Source of the DNA: an uncultured Alphaproteobacteria bacterium
GTDB lineage: Bacteria; Pseudomonadota; Alphaproteobacteria; RF32; CAG-239
Assembly (NCBI GenBank): GCA_902464275.1
Contig: CABQIK010000003.1
Coordinates: forward strand, 57,451 to 121,450
Reading direction: 5' to 3'
Length of the DNA: 64,000 nt
The notes below the pieces were generated by a model. The model saw only the letters and a list, made by a program, of their open reading frames with translations. It did no database searches and was not told where the DNA came from. Below are positions 25,115 to 33,486 of this stretch, in pieces. The stretch's first letter is position 1, and every line of letters begins with the position of its first letter. The translations under genes were made by a program, and so were the position numbers.

Positions 25115-25143
25115 TTGATTTTGTCAAAAAACTGACATAAGAT
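25115..25143 (+). promoter_or_regulatory. Sigma-70-type promoter of the orphan gene at 25173
   Basis: TTGATT (25115-25120), a 17-bp spacer and TAAGAT (25138-25143), 29 nt before ATG. An imperfect inverted repeat (TTTTGTCA...TGACA) lies between. Confidence 0.45.
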
Positions 25144-25172
25144 GGTCTTCTAAAATAAATTATTAAAAAATT

Positions 25173-25439
25173 ATGGCAAATATGGGAAAAGAGAAAAAAC
25201 ATGAGAAAGCGGAAGAGTTCCGTGGTCAGATCGCCCTCCCTGTACAGCGAAATTCTGTTATCAGCGAGCTGCTTACCAAGTCAAATTATGACGAGTCTGA
25301 CAAACTAAGGTTGAATATTCTGTTCCAGAAAAAAGCGTATCTGGAAGGATGTAAAGATAATTACAAGCTTCTTGTCGCCAGAGTTGCAACCCTTGGTGAT
25401 GACAAGTTAGCTGAGAAAGCAACTGCCTTTATTAGGTAG
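25173..25439 (+). CDS. Unknown small soluble protein (88 aa), orphan gene
   Basis: No family is recognised. The product begins with a Lys/Glu-rich stretch (MANMGKEKKHEKAEEFRGQ) and continues with helical sequence (RNSVISELLTKSNYDESDKLRLNILFQKKAYLEG). It has no membrane segment. The gene stands alone, has a promoter-like sequence, lacks a ribosome site and is followed by a strong terminator. It shares these traits and its codon style (ATC, CTT, GTC) with the unknown genes at 4639, 19108, 37517 and 38165. Stop is TAG. Confidence 0.65.
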   Translation: MANMGKEKKHEKAEEFRGQIALPVQRNSVISELLTKSNYDESDKLRLNILFQKKAYLEGCKDNYKLLVARVATLGDDKLAEKATAFIR

Positions 25440-25472
25440 TTTTGTTGTCTTTAGCCATATATTAATGATGGG

Positions 25473-25508
25473 AAGGTTACGAGTTGTGAAATTCGTAACC
25501 TTTTTTTT
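25473..25508 (+). terminator. Terminator of the orphan gene at 25173
   Basis: AAGGTTACGA (25473-25482) pairs with TCGTAACCTT (25493-25502), followed by eight T. Confidence 0.9.
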
Positions 25509-25594
25509 GTTGTTAAAAAGCAGATAAAATGCTTGTTAATAGGACAAAAATCGGTATAATCAGGGTATTAACAACTTTATTGAAAGGATATAAA

Positions 25595-26377
25595 ATGACT
25601 AAAGTTATTACCATGATGCCGGTGCGTTTGGCGGCTACTCGTTTGCCGAATAAGCCTTTGCTTAACATTAACGGCAAAACCTTGGTGCAGCGTGTTTATG
25701 AAAACGTTGAAAAAGCCTTGGGCGGAAAAAGCGATATTGCGATTGCCGCCGGTGATCAGGCGATTGTTGATGAGTGCAACAAATTCGGGGCAACCGCTAT
25801 TTTAACCGATCCGGCGCTGCCGAGCGGAACCGATCGTATTGCCGCCGCTTTAAAAGTGCTTGACCCTAAAGGTGAAAAGTATGACATTGTGGTTGACTTT
25901 CAGGGCGATAACTTAAACGTTGATCCGGCAGTTTGCCTGCCGCTTGTTGAAATGGTGCAAAAAACCGATTGCGATATTGCTACTTGCGGCATGATTATTA
26001 AAAATGAAGATGATAAAAATAATCCGAATGTGGTTAAAATCGTGATGGGATTGAAAGAAGGCGAAAAGGAAGCCCGTTGTTTGTACTTTACCCGCGCAAC
26101 CGCTCCATATACACGCAACCCTGAAAAGTGTCCGAATCAGGATTTGTATCATCATATCGGTATTTATGTATTCAAAGCCGCTTCATTACAGAAAATGGTT
26201 TCATTGCCGACCGGTGTTTTGGAAAAACGCGAAGCTTTGGAACAATTGCGCGCACTTGAAAACGGCATGACCATTCGCGCTCGTTTGGTTGAAGATATCA
26301 GATTGGTTAAACAAGCTCCTGCCGATATTAATACTAAGGAAGATTTGGAAGCATCTTTGCCGTGGATTAAGGGGTAA
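25595..26377 (+). CDS. kdsB: 3-deoxy-manno-octulosonate cytidylyltransferase (CMP-Kdo synthetase)
   Basis: KdsB activates Kdo with CTP for transfer to lipid A. The 260-residue protein has the nucleotide-binding start MMPVRLAATRLPNKPLLNINGKTLVQRV (the usual IPAR.xSxRLPGKPL in variant form), the DPALPSGTDRIAAAL loop near residue 75 and VVDFQGDNLNVDP with the metal-binding Asp near 100, where most relatives have VQGDEP. YHHIGIYVFKAASLQKM near 190 is also typical. ATG 25595 follows AAAGGA. kdsA lies at 58093. A hairpin repeat follows 1 nt after the stop. Confidence 0.9.
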   Translation: MTKVITMMPVRLAATRLPNKPLLNINGKTLVQRVYENVEKALGGKSDIAIAAGDQAIVDECNKFGATAILTDPALPSGTDRIAAALKVLDPKGEKYDIVVDFQGDNLNVDPAVCLPLVEMVQKTDCDIATCGMIIKNEDDKNNPNVVKIVMGLKEGEKEARCLYFTRATAPYTRNPEKCPNQDLYHHIGIYVFKAASLQKMVSLPTGVLEKREALEQLRALENGMTIRARLVEDIRLVKQAPADINTKEDLEASLPWIKG

Positions 26378-26378
26378 T

Positions 26379-26479
26379 CTTGCGTCTGGCGGGCACCTAC
26401 TTGTAACTTTTTTTCTTATGTAGCGGTTTTGTACACCGCAAAAAAAAAGTTACGGCGTATCTGCCTCACCATCCGCAAG
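26379..26479 (+). repeat. Dispersed ~100-bp hairpin repeat (copy 2)
   Basis: Ends CTTGCG and CGCAAG are inverted. The core GTAACTTTTTTT pairs with AAAAAAAGTTAC and encloses GCGG-TTTTGTACA-CCGC. It starts 1 nt after the kdsB stop codon. Confidence 0.8.
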
Positions 26480-26489
26480 ATTAATGAGA

Positions 26490-26600
26490 TAGCGCCTGTG
26501 TATAATGGGCTCTTGCTTGCAAGTTTTTTCTTATGTAGCGGTTTTGTACACCGCAGAAAAAACTTGCAGCGCATTAGCCACATTCTCCGCAGGCTTTTTT
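26490..26600 (+). repeat. Dispersed ~100-bp hairpin repeat (copy 3)
   Basis: The core GCAAGTTTTTT pairs with AAAAAACTTGC (26519-26567) around the same GCGG-TTTTGTACA-CCGC. Outer GCCTG pairs with CAGGC and a T6 run follows, so it may work as a terminator. Confidence 0.75.
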
Positions 26601-26642
26601 GTGCCTGTTTCAGCGGGCAACTGCAAGATTAATTATCAATGT

Positions 26643-26674
26643 ATAAAAGCCTTCCAAGCGGGAGGCTTTTATAA
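26643..26674. terminator. Bidirectional terminator
   Basis: ATAAAAGCCT (26643-26652) pairs with AGGCTTTTAT (26663-26672), between the repeat block and the end of pilin gene B. Confidence 0.8.
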
Positions 26675-26692
26675 GTTTTAAAATCAGGCAAT

Positions 26693-27334
26693 TTATACAT
26701 GCCACTGAATGGTAAATCCGGTATTGGCGTTGCCTTTATGTTGGGTGCAGATGTTGTAAATGCTATCCAAATTTAGCTTGCGGATACAGTTGTTATCGGA
26801 ACAATCTTTGTCACCGTAATAAATAGCGCGGATATTGCCGCTATCGTTAGCGCTGTAAGTTTGTAATGAAAAAAGTGAATCCGCATGCTCTTTGGCAACG
26901 GTTATAATGTTTTGGCAAATTGCTAAATTATCGGAACTTTGAGATGAAAGTTCGGGGTAGATATATATGGCATATACACTAACTGCGTAATCAGGATATA
27001 CAAAGTATTCTTTATCAATTCTGATTCCATTGTTGAATACATCATAAATATAACGAGAACTGTTGTTTTTTACCATTTCGGTCGGGATTTCTCCCATTTT
27101 TATAAAATATGAAGTTATGTTATGACCGGTTCCGGCGGGAATTTTAATATTGTTAAATGATAATAAATTGCGGTCAACCGCGTTAAACACCGTGTTTAAC
27201 TGTTCGGTTTGCTTGTTGAGTTTGTACTTCATCATCGCTTTAGAATAACCGGCAATCGCCCCGACGGACAGGACTCCGATGATAGCAAGCACGCCCAACA
27301 TTTCCACCATACTTCTGCCATTTTCTGATTTCAT
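26693..27334 (-). CDS. Prepilin-like protein B (213 aa)
   Basis: This is the simple form of the family: a 6-residue leader MKSENG, cleavage before RSMVE (Glu at +5), and the shared helix MLGVLAIIGVLSVGAIAGYS. Mature blocks are KQTEQLNTVFNAVDRN, MGEIPTEMVKNNSSRYIYDVF, LAICQNIITVAKEHADSL and a C-terminal GDKDCSDNNCIRKLNLDSIYNIC with three Cys. The C-terminal half differs strongly from the other copies. A ribosome site (GAGGAG) precedes ATG and the conserved upstream element lies at 27380-27428. Predicted to be cleaved by a type IV prepilin peptidase and assembled in a pilus or secretion pseudopilus. Confidence 0.85.
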   Translation of the reverse strand: MKSENGRSMVEMLGVLAIIGVLSVGAIAGYSKAMMKYKLNKQTEQLNTVFNAVDRNLLSFNNIKIPAGTGHNITSYFIKMGEIPTEMVKNNSSRYIYDVFNNGIRIDKEYFVYPDYAVSVYAIYIYPELSSQSSDNLAICQNIITVAKEHADSLFSLQTYSANDSGNIRAIYYGDKDCSDNNCIRKLNLDSIYNICTQHKGNANTGFTIQWHV

Positions 27335-27379
27335 AATAAAAATCTCCTCAAATTGTTACGTTTGAAAAGATTTTAGCTT

Positions 27380-27428
27380 GCGTTTTTTTTTTGCAATATT
27401 TACGAGTCCGTGCTGTGTATAAGTTGTA
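27380..27428 (-). promoter_or_regulatory. Conserved pilin upstream element (copy B)
   Basis: Same element as at 8608: TACAACTTATACACAG, GGACTCGTAAATATTGC and an A-tract on the minus strand. TTATACACA and GACTC are both kept. Confidence 0.75.
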
Positions 27429-27431
27429 TTT

Positions 27432-27481
27432 TTCACCACCCTGTCGGCGTTCCGCCGCCATTCTCCTCAGGATGGGAAGTT
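27432..27481. repeat. Short dispersed GC-rich repeat (variant)
   Basis: CACCACCCTGTCGGCGTTCC... with CTCCTCAGGATGG resembles the ACCACCCCGCCTTCGGCA repeats at 51818 and 63929 and, inverted, at 62654. In three cases it adjoins the pilin upstream element. Confidence 0.55.
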
Positions 27482-27519
27482 TTGTTATGCTGTTAATTTT
27501 ATAAGTGCTAATACCGAAA

Positions 27520-27978
27520 TTACATTCGGCTTAAAACGTCAAGCGCGCCTTGCAAAATGTAAGCGGCGGCGGAAGCGTCCAAAACTTTTTTGCGTTTGGC
27601 GCGCGACATATCGGCTTCTTTAATTAAAAAGCTTTCAACCGCCGATGAAGAGAGGCGTTCGTCCCAAAAGGCAAACGGAAGATTGGTTCGGGCATATACT
27701 TTATCGGCAAATTGACGCACCAGTTTGGCAATTTCGCCTTCTTGTCCGTTCATTTGCAACGGAAGACCATAAATTATGCCGCAAACTTCTTTTTCGGTGA
27801 TGATTTTTTTTATTTCCGCCATATCTTGTTCAAAAGTGCGGCGGTAAATTATTTTTTGCGGCGTGGCAATGGTGCGCATCAAGTCAGATACGGCAACGCC
27901 TAAGCGTTTTTCGCCGTAATCAAACCCTAAAAGCGCTTTGTAAGGCTTTAATTGCTGTTTAAATTCCGTAAAATCCAT
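27520..27978 (-). CDS. ruvX: Putative pre-16S rRNA nuclease (YqgF/RuvX family)
   Basis: The family (RNase H-like fold) processes the 16S rRNA 5' end and was formerly called putative Holliday junction resolvase. I chose the ATG at 27978 because AAGG lies 6 nt before it; an upstream TTG lacks a ribosome site. The 152-residue product has ALLGFDYGEKRLGVAVSD at the start with the catalytic Asp, IIYGLPLQMNGQEG near residue 75, FWDERLSSSAVESFL with the second acidic residue near 105, and KVLDASAAAYILQGALD with the last Asp. It may be read through from the tRNA-Met region upstream. Confidence 0.9.
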   Translation of the reverse strand: MDFTEFKQQLKPYKALLGFDYGEKRLGVAVSDLMRTIATPQKIIYRRTFEQDMAEIKKIITEKEVCGIIYGLPLQMNGQEGEIAKLVRQFADKVYARTNLPFAFWDERLSSSAVESFLIKEADMSRAKRKKVLDASAAAYILQGALDVLSRM

Positions 27979-27991
27979 ATTTGCCTTAAAC

Positions 27992-28021
27992 AAAAAGGCT
28001 TCCCGTTAAACTGAAAGCCTT
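27992..28021 (-). terminator. Terminator of tRNA-Met
   Basis: On the minus strand AAGGCTT pairs with AAGCCTT (28015-28021 with 27995-28001), followed by TTTTTG. It lies 8 nt after the tRNA end. Confidence 0.75.
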
Positions 28022-28029
28022 GGTTTTGA

Positions 28030-28106
28030 TGGTAGCGAGGGGGAGATTCGAACTCTCGACACAAGGATTATGATTCCTCTGCTCTAACCAACTGAGCTAC
28101 CCCGCC
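28030..28106 (-). tRNA. tRNA-Met (anticodon CAT, elongator)
   Basis: The cloverleaf starts GGCGGGGTAGCTCAGTTGG, has anticodon loop ATCATAA with CAT, T loop TTCGAAT and an encoded CCA (28030-28032). The acceptor stem is closed by G.U pairs at two positions. The G1-C72-like start and body resemble elongator tRNA-Met of Alphaproteobacteria rather than initiator; a tRNA-Ile2 (CAT with modified C) cannot be fully excluded. A terminator follows. Confidence 0.92.
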
Positions 28107-28279
28107 ATTTAATTCGTGTTCTTTAATAACCGTAAACAAACGCGTTGTCAATAAAAAAATCTCATAAAAAATATTTTTTTAGTAAAAAAAGTAAAATAAG
28201 TGGAAAGAGCGGCGGCAAATGTTGACAGATACGTAAATACCTGTAACATACAAGCATATTTTGATATACGGAGTTTGAA

Positions 28280-29731
28280 ATGCTGAGTTATGTAAAAAAA
28301 CACCCGCTGATTTGCTTTTTAACGCTTCATTTTTTGGTGTGGACGTTGCTGCCGCTGCTGCGTTACAGTCTGCCGATGGATAGTATTGAAGCCGTAGTGT
28401 GGGGGCAATATTGCGATTTCGGGACTAACAAACATCCGCCGCTTTCAGGCTTTTTAGCCTATTGGTTCTATGCTTTGGGCGGCGGTCGGCATATTATGAT
28501 TTACGCCTTAAGTCAGGTTTGTGTGCTACTAGGTTTTGTTTATATTTATAAACTTGCCTGCAACTTTTTGAGCAAAGAAAAGGCGGTTTTGGCGGTAATG
28601 CTGTTAGAAGGCGTTATTTATTACGGATTCAGCGCTCCGGAATATAATGTTAATGTGGTATCTCTGGCGCTGTGGCCGATGACGGTTTATTATTTTTATA
28701 AGGCTCTGCGCGGCGGAAAAAATTACGACTGGATTTTTACCGGATTGTTTGCCGGCTTAAATTTGTTAAACAAATATGTAAGCGGAGTTTTGCTCCTTGC
28801 CATGTTGATTTATATGTTGGTTGATAAATCCGCCCGCCGCAAGTTTTTAACATTCGGTCCGTATTTGACGGCGACAGTTGCAATTGCAGTTGTTGCTCCG
28901 CATATTTATTGGCTGTGGCAACATGACTTTTTTGTGATAAGTTACTTTTTGGGGCGGGGCGAAAGCGCCGGATTTGCAAGCTTTCCGCTTTTGAGGCATA
29001 TTGTTTATCCGCTTAAATTTTTGGCGGCGCAAGCGGTGTTCGGGCTTGGCGCGTTGCTGATTTATTTTATTGCAACTCGCAAAGCAGAAAAAGAAGCCGT
29101 TGCCGTTTCGGCAGATGATAAACTCTTTTTACAAATTTTGGGTTTGGCGCCGCTCCTGATTATGCTTGCGGTGAGCATGCTCGGCGGCATTAAATTTAAG
29201 AGCATGTGGGGTTTTCCGCTGTGGTATATGGGCGGCATTATGCTGTTTGCCTTTTTTCCGCGCTATATTACCGAAAATGTTAAACGCAGATTGTTTGTCG
29301 GTGTTTACATAATTATGCTGTTAATGGCAACGGCGCTTGCCTGTGTTTATACTTTTAACAAAAGCGATAAATTGCACTTAAACGCGCCGGAATATGCTTT
29401 GACAATGGAAAATTTATGGCGTCAGAATGCCGACGGTAAACCGTTTAAGTATGTTGCCGGCGATGTTTGGTGGACGGATAATGTTGCTTTATACGCGCCG
29501 TCGGTGCCAAAACCGGTTATTTGGGGCGATATTGCCAAAAACCCGTGGTTTGATGAGGCTGATTTTAATGCTTCCGGCGCATTGGTGTTGGCAACCGGCA
29601 AAGAAGAATATAACGGACTTAAAAAAGTGCTTGATAATTTATCGGAACCGCAAATAATTGAGGTTGACTGTAAAAATCCTGTCGGTAAAATTAAACGTAA
29701 AACTATTTATTACGGATTTTATAATTTGTAA
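28280..29731 (+). CDS. ArnT/GT39-like lipid-linked sugar transferase
   Basis: The 483-residue protein has about ten membrane helices and the layout of GT-C glycosyltransferases (family 39/83) that move a sugar from undecaprenyl phosphate to an envelope acceptor. The first periplasmic loop contains PMDSIEAVVWGQYCDFGTNKHPPLSGF with the catalytic acidic residue and the KHPPL motif, as in ArnT and FlmK-type enzymes. The last ~130 residues are a soluble periplasmic tail (YALTMENLWRQNADGKPFKYVAGDVWWTDN). GGAG precedes ATG. It heads an operon with GT2 and deacetylase genes that suggests lipid A or glycan decoration with a deacetylated sugar. Confidence 0.85.
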   Translation: MLSYVKKHPLICFLTLHFLVWTLLPLLRYSLPMDSIEAVVWGQYCDFGTNKHPPLSGFLAYWFYALGGGRHIMIYALSQVCVLLGFVYIYKLACNFLSKEKAVLAVMLLEGVIYYGFSAPEYNVNVVSLALWPMTVYYFYKALRGGKNYDWIFTGLFAGLNLLNKYVSGVLLLAMLIYMLVDKSARRKFLTFGPYLTATVAIAVVAPHIYWLWQHDFFVISYFLGRGESAGFASFPLLRHIVYPLKFLAAQAVFGLGALLIYFIATRKAEKEAVAVSADDKLFLQILGLAPLLIMLAVSMLGGIKFKSMWGFPLWYMGGIMLFAFFPRYITENVKRRLFVGVYIIMLLMATALACVYTFNKSDKLHLNAPEYALTMENLWRQNADGKPFKYVAGDVWWTDNVALYAPSVPKPVIWGDIAKNPWFDEADFNASGALVLATGKEEYNGLKKVLDNLSEPQIIEVDCKNPVGKIKRKTIYYGFYNL

Positions 29732-29743
29732 CGGAAGAAAAAT

Positions 29744-30703
29744 ATGAAACAAGTTAGTATTGTTATTTCAGCTTATAATGAAGAGGGTAATGTCGCTGAA
29801 CTTTATAAACAGCTGAATAAAGAACTGAAAAAAGTTAAAAACGCAGAGTTTGAAATGCTGTTTGTTGATGACGGCAGCAAGGATAAAACCTTAGCGGAAG
29901 TTAAAAAGCTTCAGACCAAAGACGCCAGAGTTAAAATTGTGCAGCTGAAGCGTAATTTCGGGCATGAAATTGCCATGACCGCCGGTATGGATTATGCCAA
30001 AGGCGACGCGGTGATTTTTATGGATGCGGATTTGCAACACCCGCCGGTTTATATTCCGCAAATGGTTGAGGCCTGGCAGAACGGCTCGGAAATTGTGTTG
30101 ACCAAGCGCGTTGACAATGTGGCGACTTCGCGCTTTTACAAGTTTTGCGCTAAAACTTTTTATTGGCTCTTAAACTGTCTTTCGGAAACCAAAATTCCGG
30201 AAAGTATGCCTGATTTCAGATTGATTGACCGTAAATATGTTGATTTTTTGAAGGGCTTTAATGAACAAGACCGCTTGTTCAGAGGTCTGCTCAGTTGGAT
30301 TATGCCCAATGACAAAGTTACCGTAATTGACTTTGTGGCGCCGGAGCGCTTCAGCGGGCATACCAAATATAACTTTATTAAAAGTCTGCAACTGGCGATT
30401 AACAGTATTACGCAATTTTCAGTGCGGCCGCTGCACTTTGCAACTTATTTAGGCTTGGCAGGCGGCACGCTTTCAATGCTGCTCGGGGTTTATGTGATTA
30501 TTGAGCGCTATATCCGCCATAACCCGACTCCGGGGTATGCAACCATTGTGGCGGCGGTCGGGTTTATCGGCGCCGTGCAGCTTGTAACGCTTGGCATTAT
30601 CGGCGAGTATATCGGCAAAATTCACATGGAAGTTAAAAAACGTCCGCTCTATTTGGCTGATTTTATTGAAGAAAAATCTAATGAGCAAAAGGCTGACAAA
30701 TAA
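29744..30703 (+). CDS. Polyprenyl-phosphate glycosyltransferase (GT2, ArnC/GtrB/DPM1-like)
   Basis: The 319-residue protein has the GT2 catalytic start (VSIVISAYNEEGNVAELYKQL), LFVDDGSKDKTLAEV near residue 45, the DxD-like VIFMDADLQHPP near 95 and MPDFRLIDRKYVD near 155. Two C-terminal membrane helices (FATYLGLAGGTLSMLLGVYVII and ATIVAAVGFIGAVQLVTLGIIGEYIGKIHMEV) are typical of GtrB/ArnC. It would make undecaprenyl-phosphate-sugar on the inner face of the membrane, supplying the GT39-like enzyme encoded 13 nt upstream. The next gene overlaps its stop by 1 nt. Confidence 0.9.
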   Translation: MKQVSIVISAYNEEGNVAELYKQLNKELKKVKNAEFEMLFVDDGSKDKTLAEVKKLQTKDARVKIVQLKRNFGHEIAMTAGMDYAKGDAVIFMDADLQHPPVYIPQMVEAWQNGSEIVLTKRVDNVATSRFYKFCAKTFYWLLNCLSETKIPESMPDFRLIDRKYVDFLKGFNEQDRLFRGLLSWIMPNDKVTVIDFVAPERFSGHTKYNFIKSLQLAINSITQFSVRPLHFATYLGLAGGTLSMLLGVYVIIERYIRHNPTPGYATIVAAVGFIGAVQLVTLGIIGEYIGKIHMEVKKRPLYLADFIEEKSNEQKADK

Positions 30704-31974
30704 TGGAAAATAAAATTATTTTCAATGCTGATGATTTTGGCATCAGCCGCGGGGTTAATCAGGCGATTTCAGAAGCGGCGCGCGACGGGATTTTAAATTC
30801 GGCGAGCGTAATGGTTAATCAAAAATATGCGGCGGAAGCGGTGGCAATTAAACAAGAATTGCCTAATTTGGAGCTCGGGTTGCATGTTAATTTGACCAAT
30901 GAATATCCGGCGGCGGATGCGCATGAGCTTCCGCTGTTGGTAGGGCGCGACCATAAATTTAAGAACGGATTTGTAAAATTAATGTTGCTTTCGTTTTTTA
31001 AGACCAAAGCCTTTAAAGAGCAGGTTTATAAAGAAGTTGAAGCACAAATATTAAAAGCAAAAGCGCTTGGAATTGATATCAAACATATTGACAGTCATCG
31101 CCACGTGCATATGATTCCGGCGGTGTTTTCAGTGTTTAAGGAACTGATGCAAAAATATAATATTCCGCGGGTTCGCACCATTAAAGAATGCGGACTTTTA
31201 ACGGTGCAGGATAATAAATCGCGCGGGTGGTTGCTTGACGGGGCGCTGATAAAATATTATCTGCTGCGCTTTTTTGATATAATTAACGGGTATCCGTCAA
31301 AAACTTATTTTTATACCATGCTTTACACCTGCAAGCTTTCACGCGATAAGTTTGCGCATGTTTCGGTGCCGAAGGGTTATGACAGCGTTGAAATTATGAT
31401 TCATCCCGGATTGCCGGAAATTGATTATTCGTACCCTGAAGACGTGTTTGATGAAAATATACTCTCATCTTGGCGCAAGGCGGAACTTGATACCTTAATG
31501 GATAAAGAACTGTTGCAAAATTTTGAGTTTAACGCCGAATATCCGCTGATTATCAGGTGGTATAAAAAGCTTGAGGATTTGTGGTTTAAGATTAATCAAA
31601 AAATCAGATTTTTGTTGGTGGGCGGTTTTAACACCGTGTTTGCATACGGCGTGTTTGCATTTTTGGTTGCTTTAATCAGACTGCCGTATTTGTTGGCGTT
31701 GATTGTGCAGTATATTATTACCGTTAATGTTTCAATCTTTACCATGCGCTATTATGTGTTCCGCAGCGTCGGCAATGTTTGGGCGGAGTATTGCAAAGCT
31801 TGGAGCGTTTATATCGGTATGTTTATCTTTAACAGCGTGGCGCTTGCTTTTTTGGTGGAAGTTTGCAAAATACGCGAGCTGTGGGCGCAGGGAATTTATT
31901 TGGTTGTGTCAACCATAATTACCTACCTGTTGCATAAATATTTTTCTTTTTATAAAAAAATTAAAGAAAAATAA
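30703..31974 (+). CDS. YdjC-family deacetylase fused to a GtrA-like flippase domain
   Basis: Two domains are joined in 423 residues. Residues 1-280 form a YdjC/ChbG-type deacetylase: IIFNADDFGISRGVNQAI with the metal Asp pair, NLELGLHVNLTNE, and IKHIDSHRHVHMIPAVFSVF with the metal His. Residues ~300-420 are a GtrA-like four-helix membrane domain (RFLLVGGFNTVFAYGVFAFL, TMRYYVFRSVG, YLLHKYFSFYK). GtrA proteins are thought to flip undecaprenyl-phosphate-linked sugars. NaxD, a YdjC-family enzyme of Francisella, deacetylates undecaprenyl-phosphate N-acetylgalactosamine before FlmK transfers it to lipid A. The fusion couples deacetylation to flipping, by inference. ATG overlaps the GT2 stop. Confidence 0.88.
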   Translation: MENKIIFNADDFGISRGVNQAISEAARDGILNSASVMVNQKYAAEAVAIKQELPNLELGLHVNLTNEYPAADAHELPLLVGRDHKFKNGFVKLMLLSFFKTKAFKEQVYKEVEAQILKAKALGIDIKHIDSHRHVHMIPAVFSVFKELMQKYNIPRVRTIKECGLLTVQDNKSRGWLLDGALIKYYLLRFFDIINGYPSKTYFYTMLYTCKLSRDKFAHVSVPKGYDSVEIMIHPGLPEIDYSYPEDVFDENILSSWRKAELDTLMDKELLQNFEFNAEYPLIIRWYKKLEDLWFKINQKIRFLLVGGFNTVFAYGVFAFLVALIRLPYLLALIVQYIITVNVSIFTMRYYVFRSVGNVWAEYCKAWSVYIGMFIFNSVALAFLVEVCKIRELWAQGIYLVVSTIITYLLHKYFSFYKKIKEK

Positions 31975-32031
31975 AGCAATAAGAGTCTATTTTATAACCT
32001 ATAATGTGTAAATTGAATGCGGGATAACGAT

Positions 32032-32895
32032 ATGAAAATTATCAAACCGATTGTCGGTATTTCAAAAATAATTGATAATTATGATGTTGTGGTTTGCGGC
32101 TTAAACGGTGTGTTATATGACGGCGAGCATGTTAAACAAGATGCGGTTGATGCTCTGATGAAATGCGCCGCAAACGGCAAAAAAACGGTGATTGTAACCA
32201 ACTCATCGCTCAGAGTTGCGGAAATATGCGATATTCTTTCCGGCGGAAAGCTCGGCGAATTGAACTATCTTTCAGCGGTGGTTTCAGCCGGCGAAGTTTT
32301 GCACTATTGCTTAAAAAATCCGCAACATTTCGGACTTTCAGGCAACAGATATTATAATTTGGGCAATCGGGCGGCGGAAGGCGTGTTTGCCGGACTTGAT
32401 TATATTAAAGTTGTGCGCCCGGATGACGCTGATTTTGCGTTTATCGGCATGCCCGATAAAGAAACTGACACATTAGACGATTATGCCCGCGCTTTGGAGC
32501 ATTGCTTTGCACTCGGTTTGCCGTTGGTGGCGGCCGGCAATGATGTTTCAACTTATTATAACGGGCAAATAAGCCTCGGAAGCGGCGCCGTTGCCGAACA
32601 ATATGCGGTAATGGGCGGCGTGATTTATACAATCGGTAAACCGGCGCCTGATTTTGTTAAGTACGCGCTTGAAGGGGTTGTTAAGCCGGAATCTAAGGTT
32701 TTGTTTATCGGCGACGGTTTTGCCACCGATATAAAATCTGCCAATTTGTATAATGCCGACGCGGTTTTGATTTCAAAGGGAATTCATGTTAATTATTTGG
32801 GCGAGGGGTATATTCCCGATGTTGAAAAAGCCCGTAATCTGGCAATGAATTTTGACGTTTATCCTGATTATGTTGTTTCCGGTTTACGGTGGTAA
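32032..32895 (+). CDS. HAD-IIA family hydrolase (NagD-like)
   Basis: The 287-residue protein has HAD motif I in a degenerate form, VVVCGLNGVLYDG (the usual DxDGVL reads GLNGVL, so the nucleophile Asp is missing), then TVIVTNSSLRVAEI (motif II), a C2 cap, GKPAPDFVKYALEG and FIGDGFATDIKSANLYNAD (motif IV). The replacement of the nucleophile suggests altered or lost phosphatase activity, to be confirmed by alignment. I prefer ATG 32032; an ATG at 32017 adds five residues and neither has a strong ribosome site. Context: follows the envelope-sugar operon. Confidence 0.82.
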   Translation: MKIIKPIVGISKIIDNYDVVVCGLNGVLYDGEHVKQDAVDALMKCAANGKKTVIVTNSSLRVAEICDILSGGKLGELNYLSAVVSAGEVLHYCLKNPQHFGLSGNRYYNLGNRAAEGVFAGLDYIKVVRPDDADFAFIGMPDKETDTLDDYARALEHCFALGLPLVAAGNDVSTYYNGQISLGSGAVAEQYAVMGGVIYTIGKPAPDFVKYALEGVVKPESKVLFIGDGFATDIKSANLYNADAVLISKGIHVNYLGEGYIPDVEKARNLAMNFDVYPDYVVSGLRW

Positions 32896-32913
32896 TTTTG
32901 CGGAGTGAAAATA

Positions 32914-33486
32914 ATGCAAATTAAGCGCTATGTAATTTTGTTTTTGGCAGCGGTTTTGATTGTGAAAGTGCTTAATTTTAAGTTGGTTGATTACACTACG
33001 CCTGATTTTAAAAAACAATGCGCGCCGATGCAAACGGAAGAATTTTTAACCGCGTATGAACTGAAGTCTTTTTTGCCGGTATGGTCGGAGTATGTTCGCT
33101 CGGGTGAAAAAAACGATGTTTCGGATAAAATTTCGTTGCTTTCGGGCAATATTGAAGAAAGTTTGCCGCTGAATGTTAAAATTTGGCTCAGCCGCCGTTG
33201 TTGGGAAGGCGCTCGCTTTTTTTATGTTGAACAACGTTTGCAGGCGGTGATTAATACCGTGCGATTGAAAAAACATACTGACGGGGTTAAGCAAGTTTTG
33301 ACCGATTTACTGCAAGCCGAAACCGATAAAGCTAAAATAGCGGACTATAAAGATATGATAGCTTTGCAAGATGAAATTGTTAATATTGAAAACGTCAGCG
33401 ATGACGAAGTTGCTTTGGTGAACGGTCATGAAGACGAACTGGCCGATGTTTTAAGCGGAAAAATTCCATATAAATCTAAAAAATAA
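32914..33486 (+). CDS. Unknown protein with N-terminal membrane anchor (190 aa)
   Basis: I recognise no family. Residues 4-20 (IKRYVILFLAAVLIVKVL) form a signal anchor, so the rest should be periplasmic. The body is helical and charged (SEYVRSGEKNDVSDKISLLSGNIEESLPLNVKIWLSRRCWEGARFFYVEQRL). GCGGAG lies 8 nt before ATG 32914; a GTG at 32905 is in frame but worse. The gene lies 18 nt after the HAD-IIA gene, and the two may be co-transcribed. Confidence 0.7.
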   Translation: MQIKRYVILFLAAVLIVKVLNFKLVDYTTPDFKKQCAPMQTEEFLTAYELKSFLPVWSEYVRSGEKNDVSDKISLLSGNIEESLPLNVKIWLSRRCWEGARFFYVEQRLQAVINTVRLKKHTDGVKQVLTDLLQAETDKAKIADYKDMIALQDEIVNIENVSDDEVALVNGHEDELADVLSGKIPYKSKK

